From Bacillota bacterium (GTDB lineage: Bacteria > Bacillota > Bacilli > Desulfuribacillales > Desulfuribacillaceae): a stretch of DNA of 64,000 bases. Below the pieces are notes generated by a model. The model was not told the origin of the DNA. It saw only the letters and a program-made list of their open reading frames with translations, and ran no database searches. The position numbers and the translations under genes were made by a program. How positions within the stretch are numbered: the stretch's first letter is position 1; each line of letters opens with the position of its first letter. Below, in pieces: positions 37,114 through 46,823 of the stretch. The DNA lies in contig JAEWFW010000061.1 of the NCBI GenBank assembly GCA_023388635.1, positions 14,483-78,482 on the forward strand, in the 5' to 3' direction.

Positions 37114-37587
37114 TTATACTTTGCTCAAAATGACAACTGCCTGCGCGGCAATGCCCTCTTTCCGTCCCGTAAAACCTAACGTTTCCGTTGTCGTCGCCTT
37201 GACATTGATTTGATCGATATCGCATTGACACGCCTCAGCAATCATCCTGCGCATTGATTCAATATATGGTGCCATCTTCGGCTGCTCCGCTATAATGACA
37301 CTATCGAGGTTTCCCATCTCATACCCGCGCTGTTCTACGAGCTGCCAGACATGTTCTAACAACTTTACGCTGGAAATTCCTTTGTACTGCGGATCGGAAT
37401 CAGGAAAATGCTTACCGATATCTCCTAGAGCAAGCGCTCCCAGAATCGCATCTTTCACTGCGTGTAAGAGAACATCCGCATCCGAGTGCCCTAAAAGACC
37501 GTGTGTATGTGGTATTTCTACACCGCCAATGATCAGTGGTCGACCTTCTGTAAAACGATGAACATCAAAACCATTACCTATTCTCAC
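37114..37587 (-). CDS. ispF: 2-C-methyl-D-erythritol 2,4-cyclodiphosphate synthase
   Basis: Fifth step of the non-mevalonate isoprenoid pathway. The product MRIGNGFDVHRFTEGRPLII carries Asp and His zinc ligands (DVH). GLLGHSDADVLLHAVKDAIL provides the third His ligand, and TTETLGFTGRKEGIAAQAVV is the C-terminal signature. The start is the GTG at 37585-37587, after GGGAGGAG. It overlaps ispD by 14 bp. Length is 157. Confidence 0.96.
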   Translation of the reverse strand: MRIGNGFDVHRFTEGRPLIIGGVEIPHTHGLLGHSDADVLLHAVKDAILGALALGDIGKHFPDSDPQYKGISSVKLLEHVWQLVEQRGYEMGNLDSVIIAEQPKMAPYIESMRRMIAEACQCDIDQINVKATTTETLGFTGRKEGIAAQAVVILSKV

Positions 37588-38278
37588 CGTCTCTCCTCCC
37601 TTCAAGAATCATTTCCGCCATTTGAACGTCTTCCGGAGTCGTAACTTTTATATTCTCATAACTTCCCACTACGACGGCTGTCCGCTTGCCCGACATCTCC
37701 ATCAGCATAGAATCATCGGTCACTTTTGTAAAATCTTCAATCTGTGCTATGGCTTCCAGCAACCACTGCCTTTTGATAACTTGCGGTGTTTGTGCCGCCC
37801 AAAGGTGATTGCGCTCAGGCGTAGAGGTAATGAGACCGCTATCAGAATCGACAATTTTAATCGTGTCTTTCACGGGAACAGCAGCAATCGCCGCACCGGT
37901 CGCTTCTGCCTGCCGCAGGCATTCTGCGATCAACGCATGTGTCACTAACGGGCGTGCCCCATCATGGACAAGAACATAGTCGGCTTCTGGATTGACAAAT
38001 TGCAACCCCTTGATGACACTGTCAATGCGCTCTTCCCCCCCGGAAACGATATGGGCAATTTTCTGCAAACCGTATTCCTCTACCATCGACTGCGCTTTCC
38101 CCACTTCTCCTGCACCGACAACCCAGATGATTTCGTCAATCTGCCGATGATCAGCAACGGTGCACAGTGTATGAACGACCATTGGCTTGCCCTTAAGGCT
38201 GATATATTGCTTATTATAACCTGCGCCCAAACGCTTGCCTATACCCGCCGCCGGAATAATTGCCGAAACACGCATCAT
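37574..38278 (-). CDS. ispD: 2-C-methyl-D-erythritol 4-phosphate cytidylyltransferase
   Basis: Third step of the same isoprenoid pathway, transferring CMP to MEP. AIIPAAGIGKRLGAGYNKQY is the nucleotide-binding motif, and VLVHDGARPLV and DSMLMEMSGKRTAVVVGSYE are conserved. ATG at 38276-38278 is 6 nt after TGGAGGT. The frame is open 8 codons earlier. Length is 234. Confidence 0.95.
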   Translation of the reverse strand: MMRVSAIIPAAGIGKRLGAGYNKQYISLKGKPMVVHTLCTVADHRQIDEIIWVVGAGEVGKAQSMVEEYGLQKIAHIVSGGEERIDSVIKGLQFVNPEADYVLVHDGARPLVTHALIAECLRQAEATGAAIAAVPVKDTIKIVDSDSGLITSTPERNHLWAAQTPQVIKRQWLLEAIAQIEDFTKVTDDSMLMEMSGKRTAVVVGSYENIKVTTPEDVQMAEMILEGRRDGENR

Positions 38279-38312
38279 TGACGTACCTCCAGACATTTTC
38301 ACATGAAAACAG

Positions 38313-38342
38313 AAGATAGGCTCCTATAAAGAAGCCTACCTT
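38313..38342 (-). terminator. Possible terminator between the PIN/TRAM gene and ispD
   Basis: On the minus strand AAGGTAGGCT and AGCCTATCTT pair (one wobble) around a 10 nt loop and are followed by CTGTTTT. The T run is imperfect. Confidence 0.5.
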
Positions 38343-38385
38343 AATCATGCAGATGATTATATATCATACCATAATCCGGCGTATA

Positions 38386-39495
38386 TTATAAAGCCTTTTC
38401 CAACAGTTTCGGTTTAGCAAAAATCATTCGACCTGCGGAAGTTTGCAAAACGCTCGTCACCAAAACATCAATCTCAGCACCAATGTACGTACCACCGCCT
38501 TCAATGACAATCATTGTACCGTCATCCAAGTAAGCAACACCTTGTCCATGCTCTTTACCGTCTTTGACTACTTGTGCTCGCATTTCTTCACCCGGCAGTA
38601 CAACCGGCTTAACCGCATTGGCAAGATCATTGATATTCAGTACCGATACACCTTGCAACTCACATACTTTATTTAAATTAAAGTCATTCGTGACGACTTG
38701 CCCATTGATTAATTTAGCTAATTTCACCAATTTTGCATCTACTTCATTCGTATCGTCGAAATCGCCTTCCCAAATCTCGACTTTCACTTGCAGCTCTTTC
38801 TGGATGCGTTTAAGTATATCCAGACCTCTTCTGCCCCGGTTCCGTTTTAACGTGTCCGACGAATCAGCGATATGCTGTAGCTCTTGTAAAACAAATGCCG
38901 GAATCATAATCGTCCCATCGACAAATCCTGTATTACAGATATCTGCAATTCTCCCATCGATGATGACACTTGTGTCGAGGATTTTTGCCCTACACGTATC
39001 CCCTTCCGGTTCCGCCTTTTTTTGTCCACGCTCGCGAAATCCCTTAAAGTGAAACAGATTGACGATTTCTTCACGCTTCGCCGTCGCTACCCGATATCCT
39101 GCATATCCTAAAATAATCGATACAACAATCGGCAGAGTAGATCCGATATACGGTAAACTCTTCACAGCCGGATGGATTAAAAAAGCGATCAGTAAACCTG
39201 CTACCATACCCATGACGCCGATGACAATTTCCGACAATGGGGTGTTTGATATTTTTTCTTCGAACCATTTTATGAGTCCAATTACATAATCAACTACTCT
39301 TGAAGCTAGCAGCATAGAAAACAGCAAGGCCCCCAGAGCAATTCCTATATATTGCGCTATCGGATCAGAAACTCCCCCAAAATTTAACGGCGTAGAGTCC
39401 ATAAATCTAAAAATAGCCGGACCAAAAGAATAGCCTAAAAATCCTCCAAGTACTACAAAAAAAGCATATATTGTCTTTTTTAACAAAACCTTCAC
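38386..39495 (-). CDS. Membrane PIN/TRAM-domain protein (YacL-like)
   Basis: A 369-residue protein with four hydrophobic segments in the first ~135 residues, then a PIN nuclease-type domain. In that domain AKILDTSVIIDGRI and GRRGLDILKRIQ precede VVTNDFNLNKVCELQGVSVL, which provides acidic residues. A C-terminal TRAM domain follows (DGKEHGQGVAYLDDGTMIVI). Same architecture and same place (carD-yacL-ispD) as in Bacillus. The enzymatic target is not established. Confidence 0.9.
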   Translation of the reverse strand: MKVLLKKTIYAFFVVLGGFLGYSFGPAIFRFMDSTPLNFGGVSDPIAQYIGIALGALLFSMLLASRVVDYVIGLIKWFEEKISNTPLSEIVIGVMGMVAGLLIAFLIHPAVKSLPYIGSTLPIVVSIILGYAGYRVATAKREEIVNLFHFKGFRERGQKKAEPEGDTCRAKILDTSVIIDGRIADICNTGFVDGTIMIPAFVLQELQHIADSSDTLKRNRGRRGLDILKRIQKELQVKVEIWEGDFDDTNEVDAKLVKLAKLINGQVVTNDFNLNKVCELQGVSVLNINDLANAVKPVVLPGEEMRAQVVKDGKEHGQGVAYLDDGTMIVIEGGGTYIGAEIDVLVTSVLQTSAGRMIFAKPKLLEKAL

Positions 39496-39692
39496 CTCCT
39501 TCTCTCATTATTTACTACTTTGGGAGTTTCTATAAGTAAGTATATTTAAAAAAAAATAAATTATCCTGTAATTCCATTGTAAATATTGGATAATGCAATC
39601 TAACTACATCTATTTAAGACGTTTTTTTTATCGGAAAAGTTTCACTACCCATTATATTACATTGTAATATACTAAACACGTTTTTAAAATAT

Positions 39693-39719
39693 AAAAATGC
39701 GTCAGACTGACGCATTTTT
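39693..39719. terminator. Bidirectional terminator at the carD stop codon
   Basis: AAAAATGCGTCA and TGACGCATTTTT form a perfect 12-bp stem with a 3 nt loop and T-rich ends on both strands. The carD TGA lies inside the stem. The ~200 bp gap to the next gene otherwise shows only A+T-rich sequence. Confidence 0.88.
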
Positions 39720-40199
39720 GTTTTTATCTATCAGCTCGGTAATAATCCCCAAGGCTTCTATCTCATCGATCCCTTTTACCAAAACAAATTCGCTGATCAA
39801 AATTTGTTTTGCATTTTCCAACATCTTTCTCTCTCCCGTGGAAAGCCCTTTGTCTCGCTCACGAAGCATCAAGCTTCTGACAACTTCAGCCACCTTGAAA
39901 ATATCTCCACTCTTGACTTTGTCCATATTCGCCCTGTATCTCTGATTCCAATTGATTGACAAATCAGCTTCTTCATTGCACATGTTATCCATCACATGAT
40001 TAATCAAGTCTTCGTCGACAACATCGCGCAATCCTATGTTTTGAACATTGCTTATAGGAATCATTACTTTCATGTCTCCTACCGGCATTCTCATCACATA
40101 GTATTTTCTGATTTCTCCAAGGATCTCCTTTTCCTCAATGGATTCAATAACACCAGCACCATACATGGGATAGACAACTTTATCGCCAACATTAAACAT
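39702..40199 (-). CDS. carD: CarD-family transcription regulator
   Basis: A 165-residue CarD/CdnL-type protein that binds the RNA polymerase beta subunit and stabilises promoter complexes. MFNVGDKVVYPMYGAGVIES is the RNA polymerase-interacting domain start, and NWNQRYRANMDKVKSGDIFK with LSTGERKMLENAKQILISEF is the DNA-binding helical domain. The context carD-PIN/TRAM-ispD is conserved in Bacillota. Confidence 0.93.
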   Translation of the reverse strand: MFNVGDKVVYPMYGAGVIESIEEKEILGEIRKYYVMRMPVGDMKVMIPISNVQNIGLRDVVDEDLINHVMDNMCNEEADLSINWNQRYRANMDKVKSGDIFKVAEVVRSLMLRERDKGLSTGERKMLENAKQILISEFVLVKGIDEIEALGIITELIDKNKNASV

Positions 40200-40308
40200 A
40201 GGACACCTCCACCGAGTATTCCATATTAATGTTAACAGAAAACGACCGAAATGTCAAAAGTAAAATATATTAGCATAAAATTGCCCAGTAAGTCAATAGA
40301 AAAATGTT

Positions 40309-41019
40309 TTAATCATCAATTTTTTTTGATTTTTTCTTTTTTAAAAATCTTCTATAGGTACGCCCTTTTTGTGTAAATCCATATAATGCATACAAAGCTA
40401 AGGGCAAAAACACCAGCTTATTGACTTGATGTGGATAAAAAAACGAAACGACAATAATCACAATAATTACCACGGCAGAAATCCAGTAGGCAATTTTCGG
40501 AATTCCCAACGTTTTGAAACTCGGGTACTTTATACTACTGATCATCAGATAGCTCAGACCAATCATGCCGAAAACCAGCACAGGTTCAGGAAAATAGCTG
40601 TAGTACAGTGCCATTGTCGCCAGTGTTCCTCCGGCAGCCGTGATCGGCAATCCGATAAAATAGCCGGGAACACCTGCCTGAACATTAAACCGCGCTAATC
40701 GCAACGCCCCGCATGCCGGAAACATCGCTGCGATAATCCATCCGGCAGCGCCCATATTCTGTAAGAGAACCGCATACATAATAAAAGCCGGAGCCACACC
40801 AAACGTCACGATATCAGACAGCGAATCCAATTCTTTTCCGAATTCGCTCTGGGTATTGAGCATTCTAGCGACTCTGCCGTCCAAGCCATCGAGCAGCATG
40901 CCAATAATTACCATAATTGCAGCGTGCGCTGTTTTATCTTCAAACGCTAAAATCATAGCGAATATTCCCAAAAACAAATTGCCAACAGTAAATACGCTAG
41001 GTAATGCTTTAGCCAGCAT
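40309..41019 (-). CDS. pssA: CDP-diacylglycerol-serine O-phosphatidyltransferase
   Basis: Makes phosphatidylserine at the membrane. The CDP-alcohol phosphotransferase signature is complete: DGLDGRVARMLNTQSEFGKE followed by LDSLSD. There are about six to eight hydrophobic segments and a very basic C-terminus (KKKKSKK). The ATG at 41017-41019 overlaps the psd TGA in a TGATG, so the two genes are coupled. With psd it supplies phosphatidylethanolamine. Confidence 0.95.
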   Translation of the reverse strand: MLAKALPSVFTVGNLFLGIFAMILAFEDKTAHAAIMVIIGMLLDGLDGRVARMLNTQSEFGKELDSLSDIVTFGVAPAFIMYAVLLQNMGAAGWIIAAMFPACGALRLARFNVQAGVPGYFIGLPITAAGGTLATMALYYSYFPEPVLVFGMIGLSYLMISSIKYPSFKTLGIPKIAYWISAVVIIVIIVVSFFYPHQVNKLVFLPLALYALYGFTQKGRTYRRFLKKKKSKKIDD

Positions 41020-41663
41020 CACACAAACCTCCCTATAGGCGTAATCCCCGCCTGCACCACATCTCCTGGTTTCACTAACACTTCCATCGTTACCGGCACA
41101 AAATGCCGCGTCCCCGAGCTAAATTTAACCATGCCGACCTTTTCCCCTTGCTCGACGGATTGACCGACTTCGACCCAAGAGACGGTTCTTCTTGCCATAA
41201 TTCCCGCCACTTGTACCAACAATACTTTTACGGAATTATTTTCGATACCGATATAATTTCTCTCATTGATTTCATAGCAATTGTCTCTCGTAGCAGGAAC
41301 GAATTGCCCCTTTTGATGATGCTGATACGTCACTTTGCCTTTAATTGGCGAACGATTCACATGCACGTTTGATGGCGACATAAATATGTGAATTGCCGTC
41401 GCAGCTCCTTTGAAAAAGCGCTCTTCCTCTACTTGATTAACTTCTACAACGGTTCCGTCACACGCGGCATAAACAATATTTTCATCTACGTTGATCACAC
41501 GCTCGGGGTCTCTGAAAAAAAACAAAATAAATAAAAGAAGTCCAATGCCGAGTACAGCTAAAACCGGGTAAATAAAATACAAAATAATTGTAACCAATAG
41601 TGCCACCAAAACACTGACAATACCTTCATCTCGCAACGCATGTTTATTCATTAATCGTATCAA
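41019..41663 (-). CDS. psd: Phosphatidylserine decarboxylase (short type)
   Basis: Converts phosphatidylserine to phosphatidylethanolamine with a pyruvoyl group made by self-cleavage. The 214-residue short form has an N-terminal membrane hairpin, FFRDPERVI, the CDGTVVEV segment, and IHIFMSPSNVHVNRSPIKGK with the conserved histidines. The processing site reads KFSSGTRHFVPV where relatives usually have (F/L)GS, so the residue before the processed serine appears to be Ser instead of Gly. It lies in an operon with pssA, inserted between disA and carD. Confidence 0.9.
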   Translation of the reverse strand: MIRLMNKHALRDEGIVSVLVALLVTIILYFIYPVLAVLGIGLLLFILFFFRDPERVINVDENIVYAACDGTVVEVNQVEEERFFKGAATAIHIFMSPSNVHVNRSPIKGKVTYQHHQKGQFVPATRDNCYEINERNYIGIENNSVKVLLVQVAGIMARRTVSWVEVGQSVEQGEKVGMVKFSSGTRHFVPVTMEVLVKPGDVVQAGITPIGRFV

Positions 41664-41736
41664 CTCCTACTCCTGTTTCATGCTCATTGTATGTCATTTT
41701 CACAAAATTAACAACTGTCCGATCAAGCAGTAACCG

Positions 41737-42807
41737 CTAAATATGTCGCTCAAAAAACACCTGTTCACGAATCCTACGCAATCCACTCGTTACAGCTTTC
41801 GCGCGTACCGCTCCAATTCCCTCGACTTCATCCAATTCATCTACAGAAGCGCGAATAATATTCGATACTGTGCCGAATTGTTCAATCATATTATCAACCA
41901 CCGCAATCGGCAAACGTGGAATCTTCGTCAGCAGGCGAAATCCTCGGGGATATACCACATGATCGCCTATATTCGACTGTATCGGATATCCTAAAATACG
42001 GATAATCTGCTCCGCCTCAAGCAGTTCATCGGCAGTCAAAGACTGCAACTCTTTTTTCAGCATTTCATGCACCTGATCCTGACGATTTTCGTTACAATAG
42101 TCTTTGATAAGCAGATACGCTTCCAATTCGACACCGGCTATCAGTTCCTCCATCTGCATACTGATTAGGCGCCCTTCCGTCCCCAATTCAATAATATATC
42201 GTTCAATTTCCTCCTTTACACGTAAAACCATCTCAATCCTTTGGATGACAGTTGCCACCTCATTGAACGTCACAAGATCCTCGAATTCCAACGCACTCAA
42301 GTTGTTAAGTGCTTGGTTAAGGACTGTTTTATACTTGTCTAACGTTTGAACTGCCTGATTTGCCTTGCCGAGGATTTCTCCGATATCTTTTAACGCATAC
42401 CGCCAATCACCTTTATATAGCGTAATAATATTGCGGCGCTGGGAAATCGATACGACTAGCTGCCGCGTCTGCTTTGCTACACGTTCCGCCGTCCGGTGTC
42501 TGATCCCCGTCTCCGATGAAGGGATTGCCGCATCAGGGATTAATAGTGTATTGGCATAGAGAATTTTCTTGCCATCTTCACTGATAATAATTGCACCATC
42601 CATTTTCGCCAACTCATATAAACTTGCCGGCGTCATATCGCAGTTCAAATAAAACCCGCCGTCAATTAAAGCCTCCATCTGCCCAACATTGCCGATTACA
42701 ATCAACGCACCGGTTTTCGCCCGCAGGACATTATCCAGTCCTTCCCGCAAGCCGGTCCCAGGTGCTACCTGCCGCAAAAGCTGACAGACATTACTATCAT
42801 TTCTCAT
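41737..42807 (-). CDS. disA: DNA integrity scanning diadenylate cyclase
   Basis: DisA makes cyclic di-AMP from ATP and senses branched DNA. The DAC domain has the DGA motif (MDGAIIISEDG) and the RHRTA motif (GIRHRTAERVAK). A helical linker and a C-terminal HhH domain (ELDEVEGIGAVRAKAVTSGL) follow. The ATG at 42805-42807 follows GGGAGG and overlaps the radA stop (ATGA). Length is 356. radA-disA pairing is standard and links DNA repair with c-di-AMP signalling. Confidence 0.96.
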   Translation of the reverse strand: MRNDSNVCQLLRQVAPGTGLREGLDNVLRAKTGALIVIGNVGQMEALIDGGFYLNCDMTPASLYELAKMDGAIIISEDGKKILYANTLLIPDAAIPSSETGIRHRTAERVAKQTRQLVVSISQRRNIITLYKGDWRYALKDIGEILGKANQAVQTLDKYKTVLNQALNNLSALEFEDLVTFNEVATVIQRIEMVLRVKEEIERYIIELGTEGRLISMQMEELIAGVELEAYLLIKDYCNENRQDQVHEMLKKELQSLTADELLEAEQIIRILGYPIQSNIGDHVVYPRGFRLLTKIPRLPIAVVDNMIEQFGTVSNIIRASVDELDEVEGIGAVRAKAVTSGLRRIREQVFFERHI

Positions 42808-44183
42808 AGATTGCCTCCCAAACACGCATCCAATGCCTCAGAAATCGTCTTTACCATAATCAATGTTACACCTTGGCAATCGATTTTTCTCGTCGTATAA
42901 GGCATAACGATTTTTTTGAATCCCAGTTTTTGTGCCTCGGAAATTCGCACTTCCATCTGAGCGACAGAACGAATTTCTCCCGTCAAACCAATTTCTCCGA
43001 TCATCACCATATCATGGGGAACGCCCATATTACGGAAACTCGAGGCAATCGCCACAGCGATACCTAAATCGGTCGCCGGATCATCGAGGCGTACACCCCC
43101 TACAGCATTGACAAAGGCATCTTGGTTCTGCAAAATCAAGCCCGCCTTCTTCTCAAGGACGGCAATAATCATCGCCACCCGATTGTGATCCACTCCCGTC
43201 GCCGTGCGTTTCGGGCTGACATATCCCGTAGGCGACATCAGCGCCTGAATTTCAATCAAAAAGGGACGCGTCCCTTCCATGCTGGCGACGATCGCCGCCC
43301 CAGCTGTCTCCCTGTCTCTGTCGGGCAGAAAAATCTCCGAAGGATTCTGTACCTCTTTAAGCCCCCGCTCGTCCATTTCGAAAACACCCAACTCATGAGT
43401 GGAACCGAAACGATTTTTCACAGTGCGCACTAAGCGGAAGAAATGATTCTTGTCTCCCTCTATATACAGAACTGTATCAACCATATGCTCCAAAATTTTA
43501 GGTCCGGCTATCGCCCCTTGCTTCGTCACATGCCCGACAATAAATGTCGCAATCTGGTGATCTTTTGCCAAATACATCAGCTTGCCGGTCGATTCGCGGA
43601 TCTGCGCCACACTTCCCGGAGCTGATTGAATATCTGGCAAGAACATCGTTTGAATCGAATCAATAATCAATAAATCCGGTTTGCATTGATGCACCTGATG
43701 TAGAATCTCGTCAAGATTCGTGTCGGCTAGCACAATAATGTCCGTATGCAATGCGTCCAGCCGTTCAGCACGCATTTTCAATTGGCTCAGCGATTCCTCA
43801 CCGGAAACGTACATCACTTTTTTACCACGCTGTGCTAATTGAAATGCCGTTTGCATGATAATCGTCGATTTGCCAATTCCCGGGTCCCCTCCCAGAAGAA
43901 TCAGTGAGCCGACGACAATTCCACCCCCGAGTACTCGATCAAACTCTTTAATACCGGTCGTTATTCTCGTCTCCTGCACATATTCAATATCGACAATCGA
44001 AGTCGGTCGCTTACTCACCACTTGACCGAGCACCGTTGTTCTTCGAGCGTTCCCTGCTTTGCCGGAATCGGTCACAAATTCTTCAACCATCGTACTCCAT
44101 TGCTGACACCCGGGACATTTCCCATACCATTTCGGAGATTCAAATCCACATTCCTGGCAAATATACTTTGTCTTAACCTTCAT
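42804..44183 (-). CDS. radA: DNA repair protein RadA
   Basis: A RecA-like branch-migration helicase. An N-terminal four-Cys zinc finger (CQECGFESPKWYGKCPGC) precedes the ATPase with Walker A GGDPGIGKST, the RadA-specific KNRFGSTHELG motif and a C-terminal Lon-like domain. It is 459 residues long. Confidence 0.97.
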   Translation of the reverse strand: MKVKTKYICQECGFESPKWYGKCPGCQQWSTMVEEFVTDSGKAGNARRTTVLGQVVSKRPTSIVDIEYVQETRITTGIKEFDRVLGGGIVVGSLILLGGDPGIGKSTIIMQTAFQLAQRGKKVMYVSGEESLSQLKMRAERLDALHTDIIVLADTNLDEILHQVHQCKPDLLIIDSIQTMFLPDIQSAPGSVAQIRESTGKLMYLAKDHQIATFIVGHVTKQGAIAGPKILEHMVDTVLYIEGDKNHFFRLVRTVKNRFGSTHELGVFEMDERGLKEVQNPSEIFLPDRDRETAGAAIVASMEGTRPFLIEIQALMSPTGYVSPKRTATGVDHNRVAMIIAVLEKKAGLILQNQDAFVNAVGGVRLDDPATDLGIAVAIASSFRNMGVPHDMVMIGEIGLTGEIRSVAQMEVRISEAQKLGFKKIVMPYTTRKIDCQGVTLIMVKTISEALDACLGGNL

Positions 44184-44315
44184 CGTACAAACTCCTGTCT
44201 CTATGCCTCAATCGACACATCGCTATGGACAACTTACTCCATGATTATTTGCTTATATAAATATTGTATCTTTTTATCTACTTTCTATCAATCATGGAAA
44301 TAACATGACGAAAAT

Positions 44316-44360
44316 AAAGTGATTGTTCGCCAGACTTCGCTGCCGGTGAACAATCACTTT
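44316..44360 (-). terminator. Terminator of the ctsR-clpC operon
   Basis: AAAGTGATTGTTC (44316-44328) and GAACAATCACTTT (44348-44360) form a perfect 13-bp stem whose loop can pair further. T-rich sequence follows on the minus strand. It lies 17 bp past the clpC stop. Confidence 0.85.
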
Positions 44361-44376
44361 GAAAATCATTTGCTTA

Positions 44377-46797
44377 CTATTTCTCGTATGACAATTTCTT
44401 ATCTTTGAGCACAATCCGAACCGACTGTCCGGCAGTAATCTCGCCCGACAAAATTGCTTCCGACAACATATCTTCAATATGCTTCTGAATTGCCCGCTTT
44501 AGCGGTCTCGCTCCATACTCACGGTCATAGCCCTCATCCGCTAAGAATTGTTTTGCCTCTTCTGTCAGCGCAAAATCGACACCTTGTTCGCGCAGACGTT
44601 TCTGCAACTCGTCTGCCAATAACGAAACAATTTCTGCGATATGCTCTTTTTCGAGTGAATGGAAGACAATCAACTCATCAATCCGGTTGAGGAACTCCGG
44701 TCTAAACGTCTTTTTCAGCTCATCCATAATTCTCGATTTCATTTGCTCATAATCTTTCGTACTGGCATCGATCGTAAATCCGAGCGGTTTTGTCTGTTTG
44801 AACATACTCGCCCCGACATTCGATGTCATAATAATGACTGTGTTGCGGAAATCGACTGTGCGCCCTTTCGAATCTGTCAATCTGCCATCATCGAGTACTT
44901 GTAGCAGCACGTTAAATACTTCTGGATGCGCCTTTTCAATTTCATCCAATAGGACTACAGAATACGGCTTGCGACGAACTTTTTCCGTCAATTGACCACC
45001 GTCATCATAGCCTACGTACCCCGGAGGTGAGCCGACAAGTCGCGACACAGCATGCTTCTCCATATATTCCGACATATCGACACGGATCATCGCATCTTCG
45101 TCTCCAAATAAACTTTCCGCCAAAGCCCGTGCCAACTCCGTCTTTCCTACACCGGTAGGACCCAAAAATATGAAAGAACCGATTGGGCGTTTCGGATCTT
45201 TTAACCCTGCTCGGGCGCGCCTAATTGCTTTAGCTACCGCCGTCACGGCGTCGCCTTGACCGATGACGCGCTTATGAAGAATTTCTTCCATATTCAAAAG
45301 CCTGCTCGATTCATCCTGAGAGATCTTATCTACAGGAATTCCCGTCCACGTAGAGACGATTTGCGCGATATCCGTCACATTGACCACGGAATCTTCGCGC
45401 ACTTGTTGCTGTTTCCAATTCTCTTTAATTTCAGTCAATTGCGCGCGCACTTCTTTTTCTCTGTCACGCATTGCTGCCGCTTTTTCAAACTCCTGCCCTT
45501 GGATGGCCGCCTCTTTTTCATTTTTCACTTCTTCTAATTGCTTCTCCAAGTCCTTTAAATTAGGCGGTTGCGTATACGATTTCAGACGCACCTTTGATCC
45601 CGCTTCATCAATCAGGTCAATCGCTTTATCCGGCAAAAACCGGTCTGTGATATACCGATCTGACAAATTAACCGCCGCTTCCAATGCCTCATCGGATATT
45701 GTCACGCGATGGTGCGCTTCATATCGGTCACGCAATCCCCGCAAAATTTGCATCGCTTCTTCCCGATTCGGTTCATCGATCTTAATCGGTTGGAAACGAC
45801 GTTCCAAAGCGGCATCCTTTTCAATATGCTTGCGGTATTCGTCTAATGTCGTAGCTCCGATGCATTGCAGTTCTCCACGCGCCAATGCCGGTTTGAAAAT
45901 ATTCGAAGCGTCGATCGCACCTTCCGCACCACCGGCTCCAATCAGTGTATGCAATTCATCAATAAAGACAATCACGTTGCCTGCTTGGCGAATTTCCTCC
46001 ATGACCTTTTTTAGCCGGTCTTCGAATTCTCCCCGATACTTTGTCCCGGCTACTGCCGTTCCCATATCCAGCGCCATCACACGTTTGTTCCGTAGAGTTT
46101 CCGGAATCTCATTATTGACGATACGTTGGGCAAGACCTTCGGCGATTGCCGTTTTACCGACACCGGGCTCGCCGATAATTACCGGGTTATTCTTCGTTCT
46201 TCTGCTGAGGATTTGCACTACGCGCTCAATTTCTTTATCCCTACCGACGACCGGATCTAATTTCCCTTCCTTGGCTATTTCCGTTAAATCTCTCGATAAA
46301 CTGTCTAGCGTCGGAGTACCGGCGTTATTCTTAGGGCTCTGCATACTTTGATTATGACTCATCTCGCTGCCCCCCAGTAACTGTAACACCTGTTGTTTCG
46401 CTTTATTTAAGCTGACGCCGAGATTATTTAGCACTCTGGCGGCAACTCCTTCTCCCTCACGAATTAAACCTAACAAAATATGTTCTGTGCCGACATATGT
46501 GTGCCCCAATTTGCGCGCTTCGTCCATTGACAGTTCAATGACTTTCTTCGCTCTGGGAGTGTACGCCACATTGCCCGCTTTCGGCTCACCATAGCCAATC
46601 ATTTTACTAATTTCTTGCTGGATGCTTTCTAAACTTACATTTAAAGCGATCAAAGCTTTCGCCGCAATCCCTTCCCCTTCTCGGACAAGACCGAGCAAAA
46701 TATGTTCTGTCCCCACATTGTCATGCCCTAAGCGGATTGCTTCTTCCTGCGCGAGCGTCAGCACCCTCTGTGCTCTTTCTGTAAATCTCCCTAACAT
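44377..46797 (-). CDS. clpC: ATP-dependent Clp protease ATP-binding subunit ClpC
   Basis: An AAA+ unfoldase that feeds arginine-phosphorylated and damaged proteins to ClpP. The duplicated N domain (MLGRFTERAQRVLTLAQEEA and the second VGTEHILLGLIREGEGVAAR) precedes two AAA modules with Walker A GEPGVGKT and GPTGVGKT. A UVR-containing middle domain (QGQEFEKAAAMRDREKEVRA) lies between them. Length is 806. Fourth gene of the ctsR operon. Confidence 0.97.
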   Translation of the reverse strand: MLGRFTERAQRVLTLAQEEAIRLGHDNVGTEHILLGLVREGEGIAAKALIALNVSLESIQQEISKMIGYGEPKAGNVAYTPRAKKVIELSMDEARKLGHTYVGTEHILLGLIREGEGVAARVLNNLGVSLNKAKQQVLQLLGGSEMSHNQSMQSPKNNAGTPTLDSLSRDLTEIAKEGKLDPVVGRDKEIERVVQILSRRTKNNPVIIGEPGVGKTAIAEGLAQRIVNNEIPETLRNKRVMALDMGTAVAGTKYRGEFEDRLKKVMEEIRQAGNVIVFIDELHTLIGAGGAEGAIDASNIFKPALARGELQCIGATTLDEYRKHIEKDAALERRFQPIKIDEPNREEAMQILRGLRDRYEAHHRVTISDEALEAAVNLSDRYITDRFLPDKAIDLIDEAGSKVRLKSYTQPPNLKDLEKQLEEVKNEKEAAIQGQEFEKAAAMRDREKEVRAQLTEIKENWKQQQVREDSVVNVTDIAQIVSTWTGIPVDKISQDESSRLLNMEEILHKRVIGQGDAVTAVAKAIRRARAGLKDPKRPIGSFIFLGPTGVGKTELARALAESLFGDEDAMIRVDMSEYMEKHAVSRLVGSPPGYVGYDDGGQLTEKVRRKPYSVVLLDEIEKAHPEVFNVLLQVLDDGRLTDSKGRTVDFRNTVIIMTSNVGASMFKQTKPLGFTIDASTKDYEQMKSRIMDELKKTFRPEFLNRIDELIVFHSLEKEHIAEIVSLLADELQKRLREQGVDFALTEEAKQFLADEGYDREYGARPLKRAIQKHIEDMLSEAILSGEITAGQSVRIVLKDKKLSYEK

Positions 46798-46823
46798 GTG
46801 TGTTCCCTCCTGCCAATTTATAT

